This document shows, in pieces, positions 1 through 10,483 of a stretch of 64,000 nt of DNA. The notes under the pieces were generated by a model that worked only from the letters and a program-made list of their open reading frames with translations, did no database searches and had not been told where the DNA came from. Position 1 is the first letter of the stretch. Each line of letters begins with the position of its first letter. The stretch covers positions 1,612,001 through 1,676,000 of the forward strand of contig JBANAY010000003.1 of NCBI GenBank assembly GCA_037952775.1, in the 5' to 3' direction. This DNA comes from Clonostachys chloroleuca. Taxonomy: Eukaryota; Ascomycota; Sordariomycetes; Hypocreales; Bionectriaceae. The position numbers were made by a program, and so were the translations under genes.

Positions 1-542
1 ATTGACTTTTGATACAGCTGCGGATGGATGAATAAAGTCTGCGCTTGCTGAGCAAACTCATATGGGTAGGTTTTTAGTTGGCTCAACACCCATTGCCAGC
101 TCTCATTGCTTCCTTCTATGGGCTGCACCTCACCGAGGGGCCCGACCAGATGAAGGTCCAGCTGAGCTGATGACATACCCAGCAGAATAGATTGGCCCGG
201 GGATTGTGAGGCCCTTGGACCAGAGAATGTCTCGTGCTGGTTGGAATGAAAAGCAGAGGCTCTGCCATCTTCGAAAGGCTGAGGAATCGTGTTACTCATC
301 ATGTCCAGGAACGTTGTAAATGATATATCAGAGGCTGCAGGTGAACAGCCAGCGGTAATGAAGTCGTCAGGCCATGTTGATAAGTCTGAGGTTGCCGTTG
401 CATCGGATGGCTTGATGCTCGATGCATACGCGTAACGGCAGTTCTTCTTCGTTCGACGGCACGTTCCACAAGCGGGACGGCCATAATCACATTTCCGACG
501 GCTTTTGAAGCAGGCATCACAAGACTTCCGTCGTAACGACAT
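1..542 (-). CDS. Zn(II)2Cys6 fungal transcription factor, N-terminal part (truncated by window edge)
   Basis: Translating the minus strand from the ATG at 542 gives an open frame of 180 codons that runs off the left edge without a stop. Residues 8-35 form a binuclear zinc cluster with spacing C-X2-C-X6-C-X6-C-X2-C-X6-C (C8, C11, C18, C25, C28, C35) and basic residues between the second and third cysteines, the DNA-contacting part of Gal4-type regulators. The cluster sits at the extreme N-terminus, which is usual for the family. After it comes a Ser/Thr/Asp/Gln-rich linker. The fungal TF middle homology region expected further C-terminal is outside the window, so the target pathway cannot be judged. 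It is divergent from the secreted-protein gene at 839, with 296 bp between the start codons. Nuclear location is inferred from the family. Confidence 0.93.
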   Translation of the reverse strand, partial: MSLRRKSCDACFKSRRKCDYGRPACGTCRRTKKNCRYAYASSIKPSDATATSDLSTWPDDFITAGCSPAASDISFTTFLDMMSNTIPQPFEDGRASAFHSNQHETFSGPRASQSPGQSILLGMSSAQLDLHLVGPLGEVQPIEGSNESWQWVLSQLKTYPYEFAQQAQTLFIHPQLYQKS

Positions 543-838
543 GACTATAGACTTTCAAAGAGCCAGCTGAACGCGTCGCGTAGAGTCATCCCTATGGTCA
601 GGCGTTCGGCGATAGGTTTGTAATCTTACTCCCGGTAAGAGCGTGAGTGAAGAACAAGTTGCCAGCATGCTTACTACACCCATGAATAATGATGATATGA
701 TGAGACCCAGAGGTCCACCCACCATAATTGGCTGAGCAACCCAACCGTTGAAACGGCTTACCCCACCCCAATTTTGCCGTCAGCTATCTATGTGCCACTA
801 AAGTAACGTTTTCATCCATTACAATAGTACAAACCATC
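543..838. promoter_or_regulatory. Divergent intergenic promoter region
   Basis: The 296 bp between the ATG of the minus-strand Zn2Cys6 factor and the ATG of the plus-strand secreted protein must hold both promoters. I saw no unambiguous TATA box or inverted CGG pair, so no individual site is claimed. Confidence 0.5.
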
Positions 839-1606
839 ATGAAGCTGGGACCGCTTTATGTTTTACTCTTTGGTATAGGCCCCGCTGCCTGTTCCTTTAG
901 TCTCGATGTTGTCGGAGGTCAGAGCAGCCTCTCGCCGACAACCTCAGACGCTTGCCGGTCCGCTTTTCTTGCACCCATTGATTGCGAGGAGACACTCCTC
1001 CAGCTAGCCTCGTCTGGACTGTTCATGTTCAGCGAGCGGGATCCCCTGGAGCTCACATGCACAGACACCTGCAAGGCGGCGCTCGATAAGTATGTGCATA
1101 ACGTCAAAGGCGCCTGCACAGCCCCTGGAGATCGAGCGCTGCTCAAGGATAAGGCGGTGGGTGTTCCTCAACCGCCAGTTGAGGTAGTGGGCGAGATATT
1201 TCGGTATATCTTTGCGTGGGGATGTGCGAAAGATGAGTACGTTTTGGTGGCTTCCCGACTTTTCCACTTCCCTGTTGTAAGAAAGTGCATTAATGTTCAT
1301 GAGGACAATAGCAAGAAATGGTGTTATAAAAGGTATGGGTATGGACACCCGTACTACGCCAAATCGGATTTTCCTTGCACGGCAGTATGTCCAATCAAGG
1401 CTATGGAAGCGGCCCATGAATATCCAGGCTCGGATTTTCTGTTCAAGACGCACAAGCTCAGCATGCAGTCACCTTGGTGGAGAAATCTGTACGCTGATGG
1501 GTGGAAGACAGTGCTCAAGTGTCGTGGCGAGGGGCTGTCATCAACCGACGACAGCAGAGCACAGGTTGCCATAGGCAGCTCGTCGGTTGATACGCGCAGG
1601 TCTTAA
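839..1606 (+). CDS. Secreted cysteine-rich protein, unknown function
   Basis: The single frame encodes 255 residues starting with a clear signal peptide (MKLGPLYVLLFGIGPAACS, likely cleaved near residue 19-20). The mature part has about 11 cysteines, including paired motifs LTCTDTC and FPCTAVC. The C-X-helix-C arrangement of the first 110 residues resembles the Cys-rich N-terminal regions of some fungal secreted LysM-type proteins, but no LysM repeat is visible; this similarity is from memory and weak. A candidate 45-nt in-frame intron (donor GTACGT at 1237, acceptor AG at 1280-1281) would remove 15 residues just after CAKDE, so the true protein may be 240 residues. No enzyme motif is seen. 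An apoplastic or effector-like role is possible but is only inference. Confidence 0.7.
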   Translation: MKLGPLYVLLFGIGPAACSFSLDVVGGQSSLSPTTSDACRSAFLAPIDCEETLLQLASSGLFMFSERDPLELTCTDTCKAALDKYVHNVKGACTAPGDRALLKDKAVGVPQPPVEVVGEIFRYIFAWGCAKDEYVLVASRLFHFPVVRKCINVHEDNSKKWCYKRYGYGHPYYAKSDFPCTAVCPIKAMEAAHEYPGSDFLFKTHKLSMQSPWWRNLYADGWKTVLKCRGEGLSSTDDSRAQVAIGSSSVDTRRS

Positions 1607-2104
1607 TGGAAAGTTTCTCACCCCATCAACAAAGCGATAACTGGTCGCGCCAAGCCCACACATGTGAGAGGCTAAGAGTGAGCGTTCAGCAACCAAGTAT
1701 TCCCAGTTTCTCCAGCACCGGATAGAGGGCGAGTACAAGGGCCAGTGAACATCATCGGGCGATGAACCATCAATGTTTATCTTCTTTAAGCGGTGAATAC
1801 TAACAATAGTGAAAAGAACATCGATGATTCTAATAACTTTGATCAACCACCTTAACGTATACCAAGATCAGCCATACCATACTCCTCCTCATCCCTCTAT
1901 AGTATAACCATGCAGTAGAAAGACTAGATGGCTATTTTCAATTCATATTCTGACAACCTTACTCATACACCACTTAGACCTACAACTCCATGCGCTAGGA
2001 TCATTAAGCAGTAGGCAATAAACCAAACAAAGGACGAGAAGAGGTTCGTCTGCGTGATAAAGCACAGATGGAGAATGCATGAGGCAAAAAGACAAAAAGA
2101 CAGA
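1607..2104. other. Intergenic, AT-rich spacer
   Basis: No convincing gene. Short frames here lack codon bias and overlap on both strands. Confidence 0.5.
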
Positions 2105-2189
2105 CTCCCCCGGACAGGATTGAACTGTCGATCTTCCGATTTCATGCATGTTAACAGTCGGACGCCTTAGCCAGCTGGGCCACAGGGGA
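2105..2189 (-). tRNA. tRNA-Asn (anticodon GUU) with an 11-nt intron
   Basis: The minus strand folds as a complete tRNA. The acceptor stem TCCCCTG pairs with CGGGGGA with one U-G wobble, and G is the discriminator base. The D-arm contains TGGCCCAGCTGGCTAAGGCG. The anticodon stem TCCGA/TCGGA flanks loop C-T-GTT-A, and the T-arm is GACAG-TTCAATC-CTGTC. An 11-nt insertion sits one base 3' of the anticodon, the canonical position of nuclear tRNA introns, so splicing by the tRNA endonuclease is expected. Mature length is 74 nt before CCA addition. Confidence 0.92.
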
Positions 2190-2731
2190 GTGTTTCAGTG
2201 GGTGTGCCCACTCGAGCTGGATGGGCTGCGGCCGAAAATTGGGGTTTATGTATTTTTACAATGAGATATTTCCATCCCACAATGATTTCGACAGAATGAG
2301 GCCAAGGCAAGACAGGTGGTTGGCCTTGCTCTTCTAGCTCCATAGGACTAGACGCCGTACGAAGACGGATATAACTATGTAACCTCAGCCAAGGAGAGAA
2401 TCACAAGCAGAATGCAGCCTAGAAGCCCTTTGGTGGGGTTGAGCCTAGGCTGTCAGATGTGCGAGGGGCCAAAATACTCCAGGCAGCGAATATCCATATC
2501 ACTAAGCCTAGGAGTGCTAGAACCAATCAATAGGCAGAGTCTAGGGACTTATTATGGGCACCATCTGCCCCAGTTTCTTCCATCTCACCTCTGCTCACTC
2601 ATGTTTCATGAACACGGCACAGCCGGCAAATGTGGCGGAGTTCAACAGAGTCAAATAAGACTGTAGTTCATGCCCCTTCACATCTAAACTCTGTTCAACT
2701 CTGTTTAGAAATAACTCGTCAATCATAAAAA
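2190..2731. other. Intergenic between tRNA-Asn and the 2732 gene
   Basis: Contains an 84-codon frame (2412-2666) without recognisable features, which I regard as chance. The last 100 bp are the 5' region of the next gene. Confidence 0.5.
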
Positions 2732-3352
2732 ATGACAGTCATCATCAAGTCAGAAAAACAGCCTGCGCAGTCGAGCGTTGCTCCTGCGAAGGGGCTCCAG
2801 ATCATTGCTGCAACATTTGGCGGTGTGATAGTCACAGAGAAAATCAGAGAACTGATCCAGGACAATGACTCCATGACATTCAAAATGAATCAAATGGTTC
2901 ACTACCTCACTCCCGACCCTCTGCCAAATTGGGTGAAAACACTGACGATACTATATCGCTTCGATGATGGCCCCCTGTCTCTTTTCAACGCCACAGAGCA
3001 GCACTCCGGATCCGTTCAAATCTCGCGAGCGACCGCCCCGGGAATAGCCATCCAACAACTTGAAGCGGGTTTGAAACAAGGAGCCTTTGCGGATGTTGAG
3101 ATATTGGCTGTGGTTTACGGCAAGAAGAGGATCCAGACGCCGTCGGTCCTGGCTGATTTGGCAAGGTTCTTTGCTGATGAAGAGCAACGGGGCCAGATAC
3201 GCATGGTCAATTCATTCTTCAAGGAGGATACTTGGCCCAATACCTGGAAGTCGTGGACCATTTTTTTCAAGTTTACTGACTCCAAGAGGATTCAATGTGT
3301 GACGGGGCTGGAGAATGGTGCTTTGGAGCTGCCTTGGTCTAGGCGTGACTGA
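2732..3352 (+). CDS. Unknown protein with two tandem DUF3395-like repeats
   Basis: Intronless frame of 206 residues, no signal peptide or membrane segment. Two halves share the same plan. Residues about 23-75 have IIAATFGG....VTEKIRELI....PLPNWVKTLTILYRF; residues about 122-180 have ILAVVYGKK....LADLARFF....TWPNTWKSWTIFFKF. The 'A-x-Y/F-G ... (V)T..(V/I)..L ... P..W.K.L.I.Y' signature resembles the small C-terminal domain (DUF3395-like) found in some fungal DnaJ-related proteins, but there is no J domain here. The duplication is visible in the sequence; the family link is from memory. A binding rather than catalytic role is plausible. An AATAAA at about 3477 could serve as a polyadenylation signal. 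Confidence 0.7.
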   Translation: MTVIIKSEKQPAQSSVAPAKGLQIIAATFGGVIVTEKIRELIQDNDSMTFKMNQMVHYLTPDPLPNWVKTLTILYRFDDGPLSLFNATEQHSGSVQISRATAPGIAIQQLEAGLKQGAFADVEILAVVYGKKRIQTPSVLADLARFFADEEQRGQIRMVNSFFKEDTWPNTWKSWTIFFKFTDSKRIQCVTGLENGALELPWSRRD

Positions 3353-3877
3353 TGGAGGATGGGGCATGATTGAAAGCTCAGTTCAATGAGTATTTACACT
3401 TTTCATCTCAAGTATCGAGGAAAGGCAAACAAAATCTACTGGAAATTATGTAAATAGCCAGCCTTCCGCGTGCAGGAATAAAGATTTCCTCTCGTTAAAG
3501 TAAGAATGAATATATGGTCTCAATTTCTTGGGCCAGAAGGGCAAAGTCGTTGGTGAATGGCAACTTTGAAGAGGGGGAGAACCTTAACCATAGCGATCAT
3601 AAAGCCGTGAGCGAAGATGATATTATGACACCCAGCAAAACAACTCGTCACCCCATGTAAGCCAGACATTGTGTACACTGACGTGCCCAAGACTTGGGAG
3701 CTATCACCCAATATCTAGTTTCTAAGTTTCAAAAACTGGCAGAAGAGATTTTCTCCTTCTAACAAGCAGACTGAAACCATGCATGACCAGGAAAGTTCTT
3801 CTTTAATACTTGAAAACTTCTGAGTCGGGGCCAACTTCATATCAGCCCCCTCATGCATATATTGAGATGGTCAGTGA
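3353..3877. other. Intergenic, convergent 3' regions
   Basis: Lies between convergent genes at 2732 (+) and 4750 (-). No supported gene. Confidence 0.5.
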
Positions 3878-4750
3878 TTAGAGAACGGAGGATTGCTTGT
3901 TGAATTTAGGTAAATGATCTTTGACAGAGGCGCCCTCTACCTTAGGGCGCAACATCATTCTTTGTGTTGAAACTTCTATGTCCACATGGTCGATTCTACC
4001 CTCGGTCTGCCTTCGATCTTTCATCAACGGATGCGACATCTGATCAATATCAGCCTGTCTGTGATGCGATCTTCGCAGTGGATACCATCCAACACCATCC
4101 AACAGATCTCGTTCTCTAGCCGTGTTGCCATCCTTCACGTTATCTTGATGCGAACTGTACCCTCGGCTGGAGGATTTCTGGGCGTTGTTCAGATCAAAAA
4201 AATCGAAATTGTAATCAAAATCACTGACTTGGTACATATCGACTATTGGCATGCGCTCTTCCGCTTTTTCGCGTCCTTGGAAGTACCTTTCCCACTCGTC
4301 TATCAAATCTCTGGTATCTGCCTCTATGCCAAGCGTGCCTTGAATAGGACCGAAGTTGTGACGAAGAGAGATCCCCTGGGTCTGCGGTGTTTTTAGATCC
4401 TCATGTCTGAGGCTAGACTGGCGCAAGTTCCTTGTCGCCAGTCCGGCAAGGAGTGCGGTGCAATGCGCCTCCCTTCCCGCTGTGCAATCTCGTGATATGG
4501 TATAGTGTGCACCACTCTGTTTCCCCATGGAGAGGAAAGGGAATTCGTGGCTCTCTTTTATAGCACCAGATGAACGTTGACGTTCATATTTCTCGTCTTT
4601 GTCTTCGTCTGAATCGGAATCCTTGCTTGAACCGTAATATACGACTGAACCGTTCATTTCCCTGGCAAAAATATCCACTGCAGTTCTCCTATGAATCTCT
4701 GAATCGGATTGCAAGTCCTCCACGAATGCGGGGTTGACGCGAGGTGACAT
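3878..4750 (-). CDS. Hypothetical acidic, largely disordered protein
   Basis: Single frame of 290 residues, ATG at 4750. It is rich in Asp, Ser, Arg and Gln, with an acidic run (DSDSDEDKDEK) near residues 43-55 and charged stretches to the end. There is no signal peptide, membrane segment or known catalytic motif. A WERYFQ-containing segment near residue 154 and an Asp/Phe-rich patch (DFDYNFDFFDL) could be short linear motifs in an otherwise unstructured chain. Length and uninterrupted frame argue for a real gene, but codon bias is weaker than in neighbouring GC-rich genes, and exons could be missing. Function unknown. Confidence 0.45.
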   Translation of the reverse strand: MSPRVNPAFVEDLQSDSEIHRRTAVDIFAREMNGSVVYYGSSKDSDSDEDKDEKYERQRSSGAIKESHEFPFLSMGKQSGAHYTISRDCTAGREAHCTALLAGLATRNLRQSSLRHEDLKTPQTQGISLRHNFGPIQGTLGIEADTRDLIDEWERYFQGREKAEERMPIVDMYQVSDFDYNFDFFDLNNAQKSSSRGYSSHQDNVKDGNTARERDLLDGVGWYPLRRSHHRQADIDQMSHPLMKDRRQTEGRIDHVDIEVSTQRMMLRPKVEGASVKDHLPKFNKQSSVL

Positions 4751-6989
4751 GCTTAAACATGTACTCCTGTTGGAACTGGGCTGACCAGAGGCTTTTTAAA
4801 GTTCTATCGTGTTCTGCTACTCGAATATCTCTGCCGTTGGGACGATTAGATCGTTTAAATTGACTAAATTCGTCCACTCTCGTAGATACGTTATCTCATG
4901 CTCTTTCGTTTTAGCCATTCAAGGGCCAACTCGGGTAGGTATTTACAATCCGTTGTTCGATGGCTTTAGGTCTTACGCTGACGAAGCCACAACAGACTCG
5001 TTACAGGAAGGTCCGTTTTTTGAGAATTTATGCCTAGATTATGTTTTCATATACGTCGAGCGTGCTCTATAACGTCGCCGGGTCCATGAACAAGATGTTT
5101 CGTATAAGAACGCAGCGAGGTGATTGACAGGAAGTAGGGGAGCGGGATGCATTGCGGGGTTACGGCTGAATTCATGTTTGCAACGGAATGAGGTGAGATT
5201 CGCTGCAAAATCACAACAGAGTCAGAGCACGTGATTGGAGCATATATATGGACTCTCTTACTTCATTAGGCGCTGACTACAAGGCTTTCATTGGCCATGG
5301 CGCTCATCTTTGGGCTATTTTGCAGATACCAATATGCTTGCTCCCACAATGAAAGCCCCCATCTTCTCTACTCGAGCACAATTGGGCGTTGTGCAACTGA
5401 TCGTAGGTGGCCAGCTTACTCAATCGACATTTTTGATATAACCACGATGTTTTTTTCTTCTTTTTCATCTTAATCTCCATGGCTATGGCCCTCTCAACGC
5501 TATCCTGAACGTACTACAAGACATGGAACGAGCAATTCGCCTTGTTAATCCCATCCGTTCCCTTTTCGATAGAACCAGGTAATTTTAAGAGGTAACGTTC
5601 AAGTAGCCATTACCTGGATGTGATCAAAGAAATATTAGAAGATCCCGCACATCATCACGTGGTGCAAAAATGCCAAATATGTATCTACCTTACCACAAGA
5701 TGATGATGTACAGTGTCTCTCCCGCCTTACTATTCGATGTGATAGGAAAATGTGGCACGTCTATAGCCCGCAGTATTAAGGCCATGATGACTTGTCTTTG
5801 TCCCCTTTTTCGTTCCTAATATATGGAAATAAATACTTTATCGTATATCTAAAAAATAAAGCCAGGGATTGCGTTAGTTCCGTGGAAACCACAGTTTCAC
5901 AACATTAACTGGAAACAGCCGTGCAACTCTTGTAAATATACAAACTGCGGTAAGGTTTTTCGTGGATTATCGAATTAAACAACATACTTCACTACTGGTG
6001 TCAGAAACGGTCTAGTGATTTCAGTTCCTGCGTTGCCACATTACTCTTGAGGTGGAATGCTTACACTTTCATTTATAGACTAAAAATTAATCTAACCTAA
6101 GTTATCTAGATGATGATAATCGGTTTCAAATTTTCGGCTTATCTTTCTACATTATTGATATACAGAGTGCATCTTCCTCTCTTCGCCATGACCTCTGATA
6201 AGTGAACCTGTCTTCCTCCCAGTCTAGCAACTCGAAAATGGCCATCAAGGCCCCAAGCTCCCCTAGTGGCCTGCCGGTGGGTTTCAATATTAAAATTCCC
6301 ACCCTAGCGCTTGAAAAACCAGGTTTTGGGACGCGACAATCGAATCTTACGCCCATGTCTTTTCTCCCCTCTATTTCAAGACTGGGTTGACACGGGATTG
6401 TTTCCGAACCGAGACAGTCTAATATGCAAGTCGGATACCCTACCCTAGAGCTAGAGCCAGGCACACATCCGTGAGAATCACGGTTCTCTGAGGGAAGTGT
6501 AGCCAGGGTTTAAGAGGATGAGAATTACTTTGTCGGATAACGTTAGAGTGGTCAGTAGATTGAGGTGCTTCTCTGTCATGTTTCATGTTGAACCGGTTGG
6601 GCACCAGTGTGCTAGGGCGCTTGGACGGCACTTGCAGGCCCCTGAGACCCCTGAGACAACCACCAAAAGCAAGGGACGATGTGCAGGAGATCTCAGCCAC
6701 GCCCCTGATTCACTGGCCAATCAGCGGCAGCCATCACCCTGTTTTCAGCCTCAGCTCCAGCCACGGTCTCACAGCCGAAGCCAAAACCCTGCTCCTCACC
6801 AAAGGAATGTCTCGGATTTGTTTGCCTTGAAGGGCGTCAGATCAGGTCAGGTCCGGTGTCCAGGTCAGCAGACAAGAGCCAGTCAACCAAGTTTCGAACG
6901 CCCGTAGTGGGCTCGATCTGCAACAAACCATCTCGTCGGTCCACCACCCCAATTCCAGCTCGACGTCAAAACGCGCCGCCACCTCCACG
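4751..6989. other. 2.2-kb intergenic region, AT-rich
   Basis: No gene I can support. A CACGTG E-box lies near 5228. The last 500 bp become GC- and CT-rich, consistent with the promoter and 5' leader of the gene at 6990. The overlapping 60-130-codon frames between 6147 and 6907 occur on both strands and show no coherent motif. Confidence 0.5.
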
Positions 6990-8449
6990 ATGCAGCGGCA
7001 TCCTGCCTCAGTGGACATCTTCTCCGCCTCCATCTACACTTACACCGGCAGCCCTCGTCCATCCACGCGCGAAGGCTTCGATGCGCCGCCACCCCTGACT
7101 CAGTCCCAATCCTCCAGCGCCGTAACGACCCTCTCGTCCTCGTCCGCCACCACCACCTCGTCGTCTACCACTGTCACCACCAAGGAGAGCGGGCTTGCGG
7201 CCAAAGATCGCAAGTCATCTTTCTCCCGCAAAGCCGCCGCGCCCTTTTCTGGCTCGCGCCGTAGGGGCTCCTCCGCCGGTGGCACCACCACCTCGAATGC
7301 TTTTGTTACCGATGCCGCCGCCCCTCCCGCACTGCCAGACTACGCTCTCGCAGCCGCCGCAAAGGTCATCACCCGCGATCGCGACCACGACTACCACATC
7401 ACCAGCCCGACCAGCCCCGACAACTCCGTCAAGATGCTGAGTCGCAGCACCACCACCTCCTCGACCACCGCCCAGATGACGCCGCCGTTCCCGCCTCCCA
7501 CGCCATCGAGTTCCGGGAATGGCGGAGCATTCTGGCAGCCGAGCGACTCGAGCGTCCTCTTCCAACAGATCACCGATCTGGCTCACAAGCGCATAACCAC
7601 ATTAGACTATCTGCGCAAAGCGTAAGACTACTTCCCTGGCCCTGGCGGAGGTCCATTTGGCCACATCACAGGCTCGGCTCGCTGACCCCTCTCCTTATCT
7701 ACAGACACGAAGGTCGCGTATACTGGTTCAACACATACCTCTTCGACAAGTCAGACCTGAACCGAATGCCATGCTTCGATAACCGCAAACTGGCCCGCAA
7801 AGCCACCAACTACCTCCTCCTCGGTATTTCCCTCCCCGTTGTCGTCGATCTCAACTCGAGCACCCCCATCGAGCTCCTCCGCAGCCTGAGCACGCTGCTG
7901 TCCGAGTTCGACTCCTTCCAGCAGCTCCGCAGCGAGTCCTCGACCGCGGCCATCACGCGCGCGCGCCTCCCCAACATGTTCCGGCGTCCCGGCGGCAAGT
8001 CTCGCCGTTCCACCTCCGCCACAGACACCCTCGAGGACGCCTTCTCCGCCGCGGGCAGCGTCAATTCCGCCGGCGCGAACGGCGACGGGGGCATGGCCTC
8101 GAGCGCGCCCTCGGTCATCAACTTTGCCGCCTCCGAGTCCGACCTCCTCCCCGGCGAGGAGTACGTGCACCTGCTCACGCCTTCGCTCCCCTTCGAGCCC
8201 GACTACTTCGAGACGTTCGCCACGCTCTGCGATACCCTCATCGACTGCTACTCGCGTCTCCTTGCGCTGATACCCACTGCCCGAGAGTGTTCTGCCGCCG
8301 TGGCCGAGCTCTTCACCAAGGCGGATGCCCGGGTCAGGAAGATCATTGTCCAGGGCATCATCAAAGAGTTCGAGGATAGCAGCAGGGCCAATGTGAGGTC
8401 AGAAGTGGGTAACGTGGGCAAGGTCGTCCTCAGCGGCCTGATGGGTTGA
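6990..8449 (+). CDS. Conserved-looking fungal protein with Ser/Thr-rich N-terminus, function unknown
   Basis: Two exons, 6990-7621 and 7705-8449, around an 83-nt intron (GTAAGA...ACAG); the joined product is 458 residues. Residues about 30-190 are low-complexity Ser/Thr/Pro/Ala with poly-Ser/Thr runs. After that comes a helical domain that spans the splice junction (FQQITDLAHKRITTLDYLRK then AHEGRVYWFNTYLF) and continues to the C-terminus, interrupted by a Ser/Gly/Ala-rich loop at about residues 295-345. There is no signal peptide, membrane span or catalytic motif. The frame is continuous through the splice, and the codon usage is strongly GC3-rich. I recognise the helical part only as a type of uncharacterised fungal protein and do not assign a function. 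Confidence 0.85.
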
Positions 8450-9073
8450 CCTGCCCTCCCATTTCCGTTCCCTTCGATATGACGACAACGCATAGCAGTT
8501 CTTATGAGACCGAGAAAGCACCACCGACTGGCGTTTCCTTTACACACCGCATAGCATTTTCATGGACACTGGAGGAAGGTTGAAATTCTGTTTGCTGTTT
8601 TTGTGCCGTGACGTGGAGGAGAGGTACGAGGTTGAGGATGAGGATGGAGTTATAACGGAGTGAAATTATGTCATGTTTGGATCTTGGCGTTATGATTTGG
8701 GCTGTGGGTGATACAAGATACATTTGGGCGGCGAAACGGGGAAAGCATACATGTTACAGCCATGTCATTGATTCTATAGGCATCTTGGGAAAAACAACGA
8801 CCTTGGGAATGAGGGCGCATGTGAAACGGGGAACATTTTTTACGAGAGTATCCTTCAGCATGCTGGGCGGCCAAAGTCGGGGAGAAGCGAAGGCTTTGAG
8901 GCTTGATACCTGCCATTATATATCATCAGCGGCCCAGGCCAACTGCTTTGTCGCGTGAATATAGCGTTAAAATACATATATATATATATATATACAAAGA
9001 TGTTACAATAATACAGAGCTGCATTTCCCAGCACAGCCTTGTACAAGGTTCGTTAGTCTAGGCCGTAATCTTT
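8450..9073. other. Convergent intergenic region
   Basis: Downstream of the 6990 gene and of MRF1. No gene seen apart from the dinucleotide repeat listed separately. Confidence 0.5.
8976..8994. repeat. (AT)n microsatellite
   Basis: Nineteen bases of alternating A and T in the shared 3' region between two convergent genes. Confidence 0.95.
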
Positions 9074-10483
9074 TCATTTCTTTGCCGCCTTTGCCTCCTC
9101 TTCTAATGTCAGAAGCTCTATATCTCGCCCAACAAGCCATTCCTTGGCTGCCGTCATCACCTTGTCTAGTGTCTCACCACCCTCGAGAACATCCGGCAGG
9201 TTATGCACGTCGAAACCAGCCCTGTGGTCCGTACACCGGTCCTGGTTGTAGTTGTACGTCCTGATCTTCTCGCCACGGTGGATTTGCGCAGTGGTCAGCA
9301 CCGAGTTGCGCAGCCGCGCCGCCTCGGCCTCCCGCTGCTCCCTCCGCCCATCTGCCACGCGCGACCGCAGCAGCTTCCACGCCTCCTGCCGATTCCGCTG
9401 CTGCGAGCGGTGGTCCTGCATGGACACGACCTCCCCCGTGGGTATGTGGGTGATGCGGATGGCCGACTCGGTCTTGTTGACGTGCTGGCCGCCGGCGCCC
9501 GCGCCCGCATCGTCTCGATGCGGCAGTCCTGCGGGTTGATGTAGAAGTCGCTCTCTGGGTCGTCCGGGTTGGCCAGGTCACCGGCGGCACCGCTCTCGGG
9601 GAACAAGGGCAGGACCCAGATGGCGCTGACGCTGGTGTGGACCCGGCCCTTGCTCTCGGTGCTGGGGATGCGTTGGACGCGGTGCATGCCTGCCTCGCTG
9701 CGGAAGATGTCGTAAGCGCCCGGGTCGAGGACTTCGAGGACAGCTTCTTGGAGGGGCAGCTCGTTGGCACTGGAGGACTTGTCGCCCGCGGAGTCGGCGG
9801 TCTCGTACTTGAGGACGTTGGCTCGGTAGCCTCGACGCAGGCAGAGGGCCTTGTACATCTGGAATAAGGTGTCGGTGAAGTACCTGCTTTCGGTGCCGCC
9901 GGGGCCAGGGCGAAACTCGATCATGCAGGGGAAGTCGGCGAAGGCGTCTCGCGGGGTGAGACTGGCGCCTAGATCTCGGGCGAGGGTGTTAAGGCTGGCC
10001 CGCTCGGCTTCGAGCTCCTCACGGGCTATGTTGGCCAGCTCGGCATCGTCCTGCGACTTGGGCTCGGTCTCGATGAGGGAGGAGAGCTCCTCGACGGAGG
10101 CTTTAGCTTTCTCGAAGGCTTGTAGGGCGGTGGCGACGCGTGACAGCTCGCCGGCTCGCTTGGCCTTGGCTGGGTCGAAGGAGGAGCTGAGGGTTGATTG
10201 GAGGGCATTGTGTTCTTCGACTAGGGCATGTGCTCGTTGGAGGAGGGCGGGTGTGAGAAACGATTGACTCGAGATGGGAGATACGTCTATCCGGTCGGTA
10301 TTTGTTAGCGATTGATTGATGTCAACTTGAAAGCATGTCTGCTAGTAGTCTAGATCATCGCTTTGGAAAGCGAGGGGAGGGAAGACAAATCGTACCAGAT
10401 GTGATGGTGCGCACAACTTGATGGACTGGGCCACGCCTCAGTCCCCTCAGGCAACTCCTGCATACCCATGGCGCAACGCTCAT
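9074..10483 (-). CDS. MRF1: Mitochondrial peptide chain release factor 1 (frame broken by 1 nt)
   Basis: Class-I release factor that recognises stop codons and triggers peptidyl-tRNA hydrolysis on mitochondrial ribosomes. Exon 1 (10396-10483) encodes an Arg-rich, acid-poor presequence (MSVAPWVCRSCLRGLRRGPV), a typical mitochondrial targeting peptide. A 70-nt intron (10326-10395) follows, then exon 2 to 9074. Visible in order: a coiled helical N-domain, the FRPGPGGTESRYF segment, the codon-recognition loop region HRVQRIPSTESKGRVHTS, the catalytic GAGGQHVNKTES loop (GGQ encoded at 9485-9493), and a basic C-terminal helix. Just before the GGQ loop the frame shifts: codons are continuous down to 9502, and the GGQ frame resumes at 9499, leaving two unpaired bases at 9500-9501. 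This fits one base missing from a G-run. With that counted, the length is about 446 residues, normal for the family. Confidence 0.92.

Noticed and set aside
6147..6907. Several overlapping 60-130-codon frames on both strands
   Set aside because: Mutually overlapping, no motif, and they lie in the leader of the 6990 gene.
9499..9504. Programmed frameshift in MRF1 as in bacterial RF2
   Set aside because: No in-frame UGA or slippery CUU-U is present, and other genes show similar homopolymer indels, so sequencing error is simpler.
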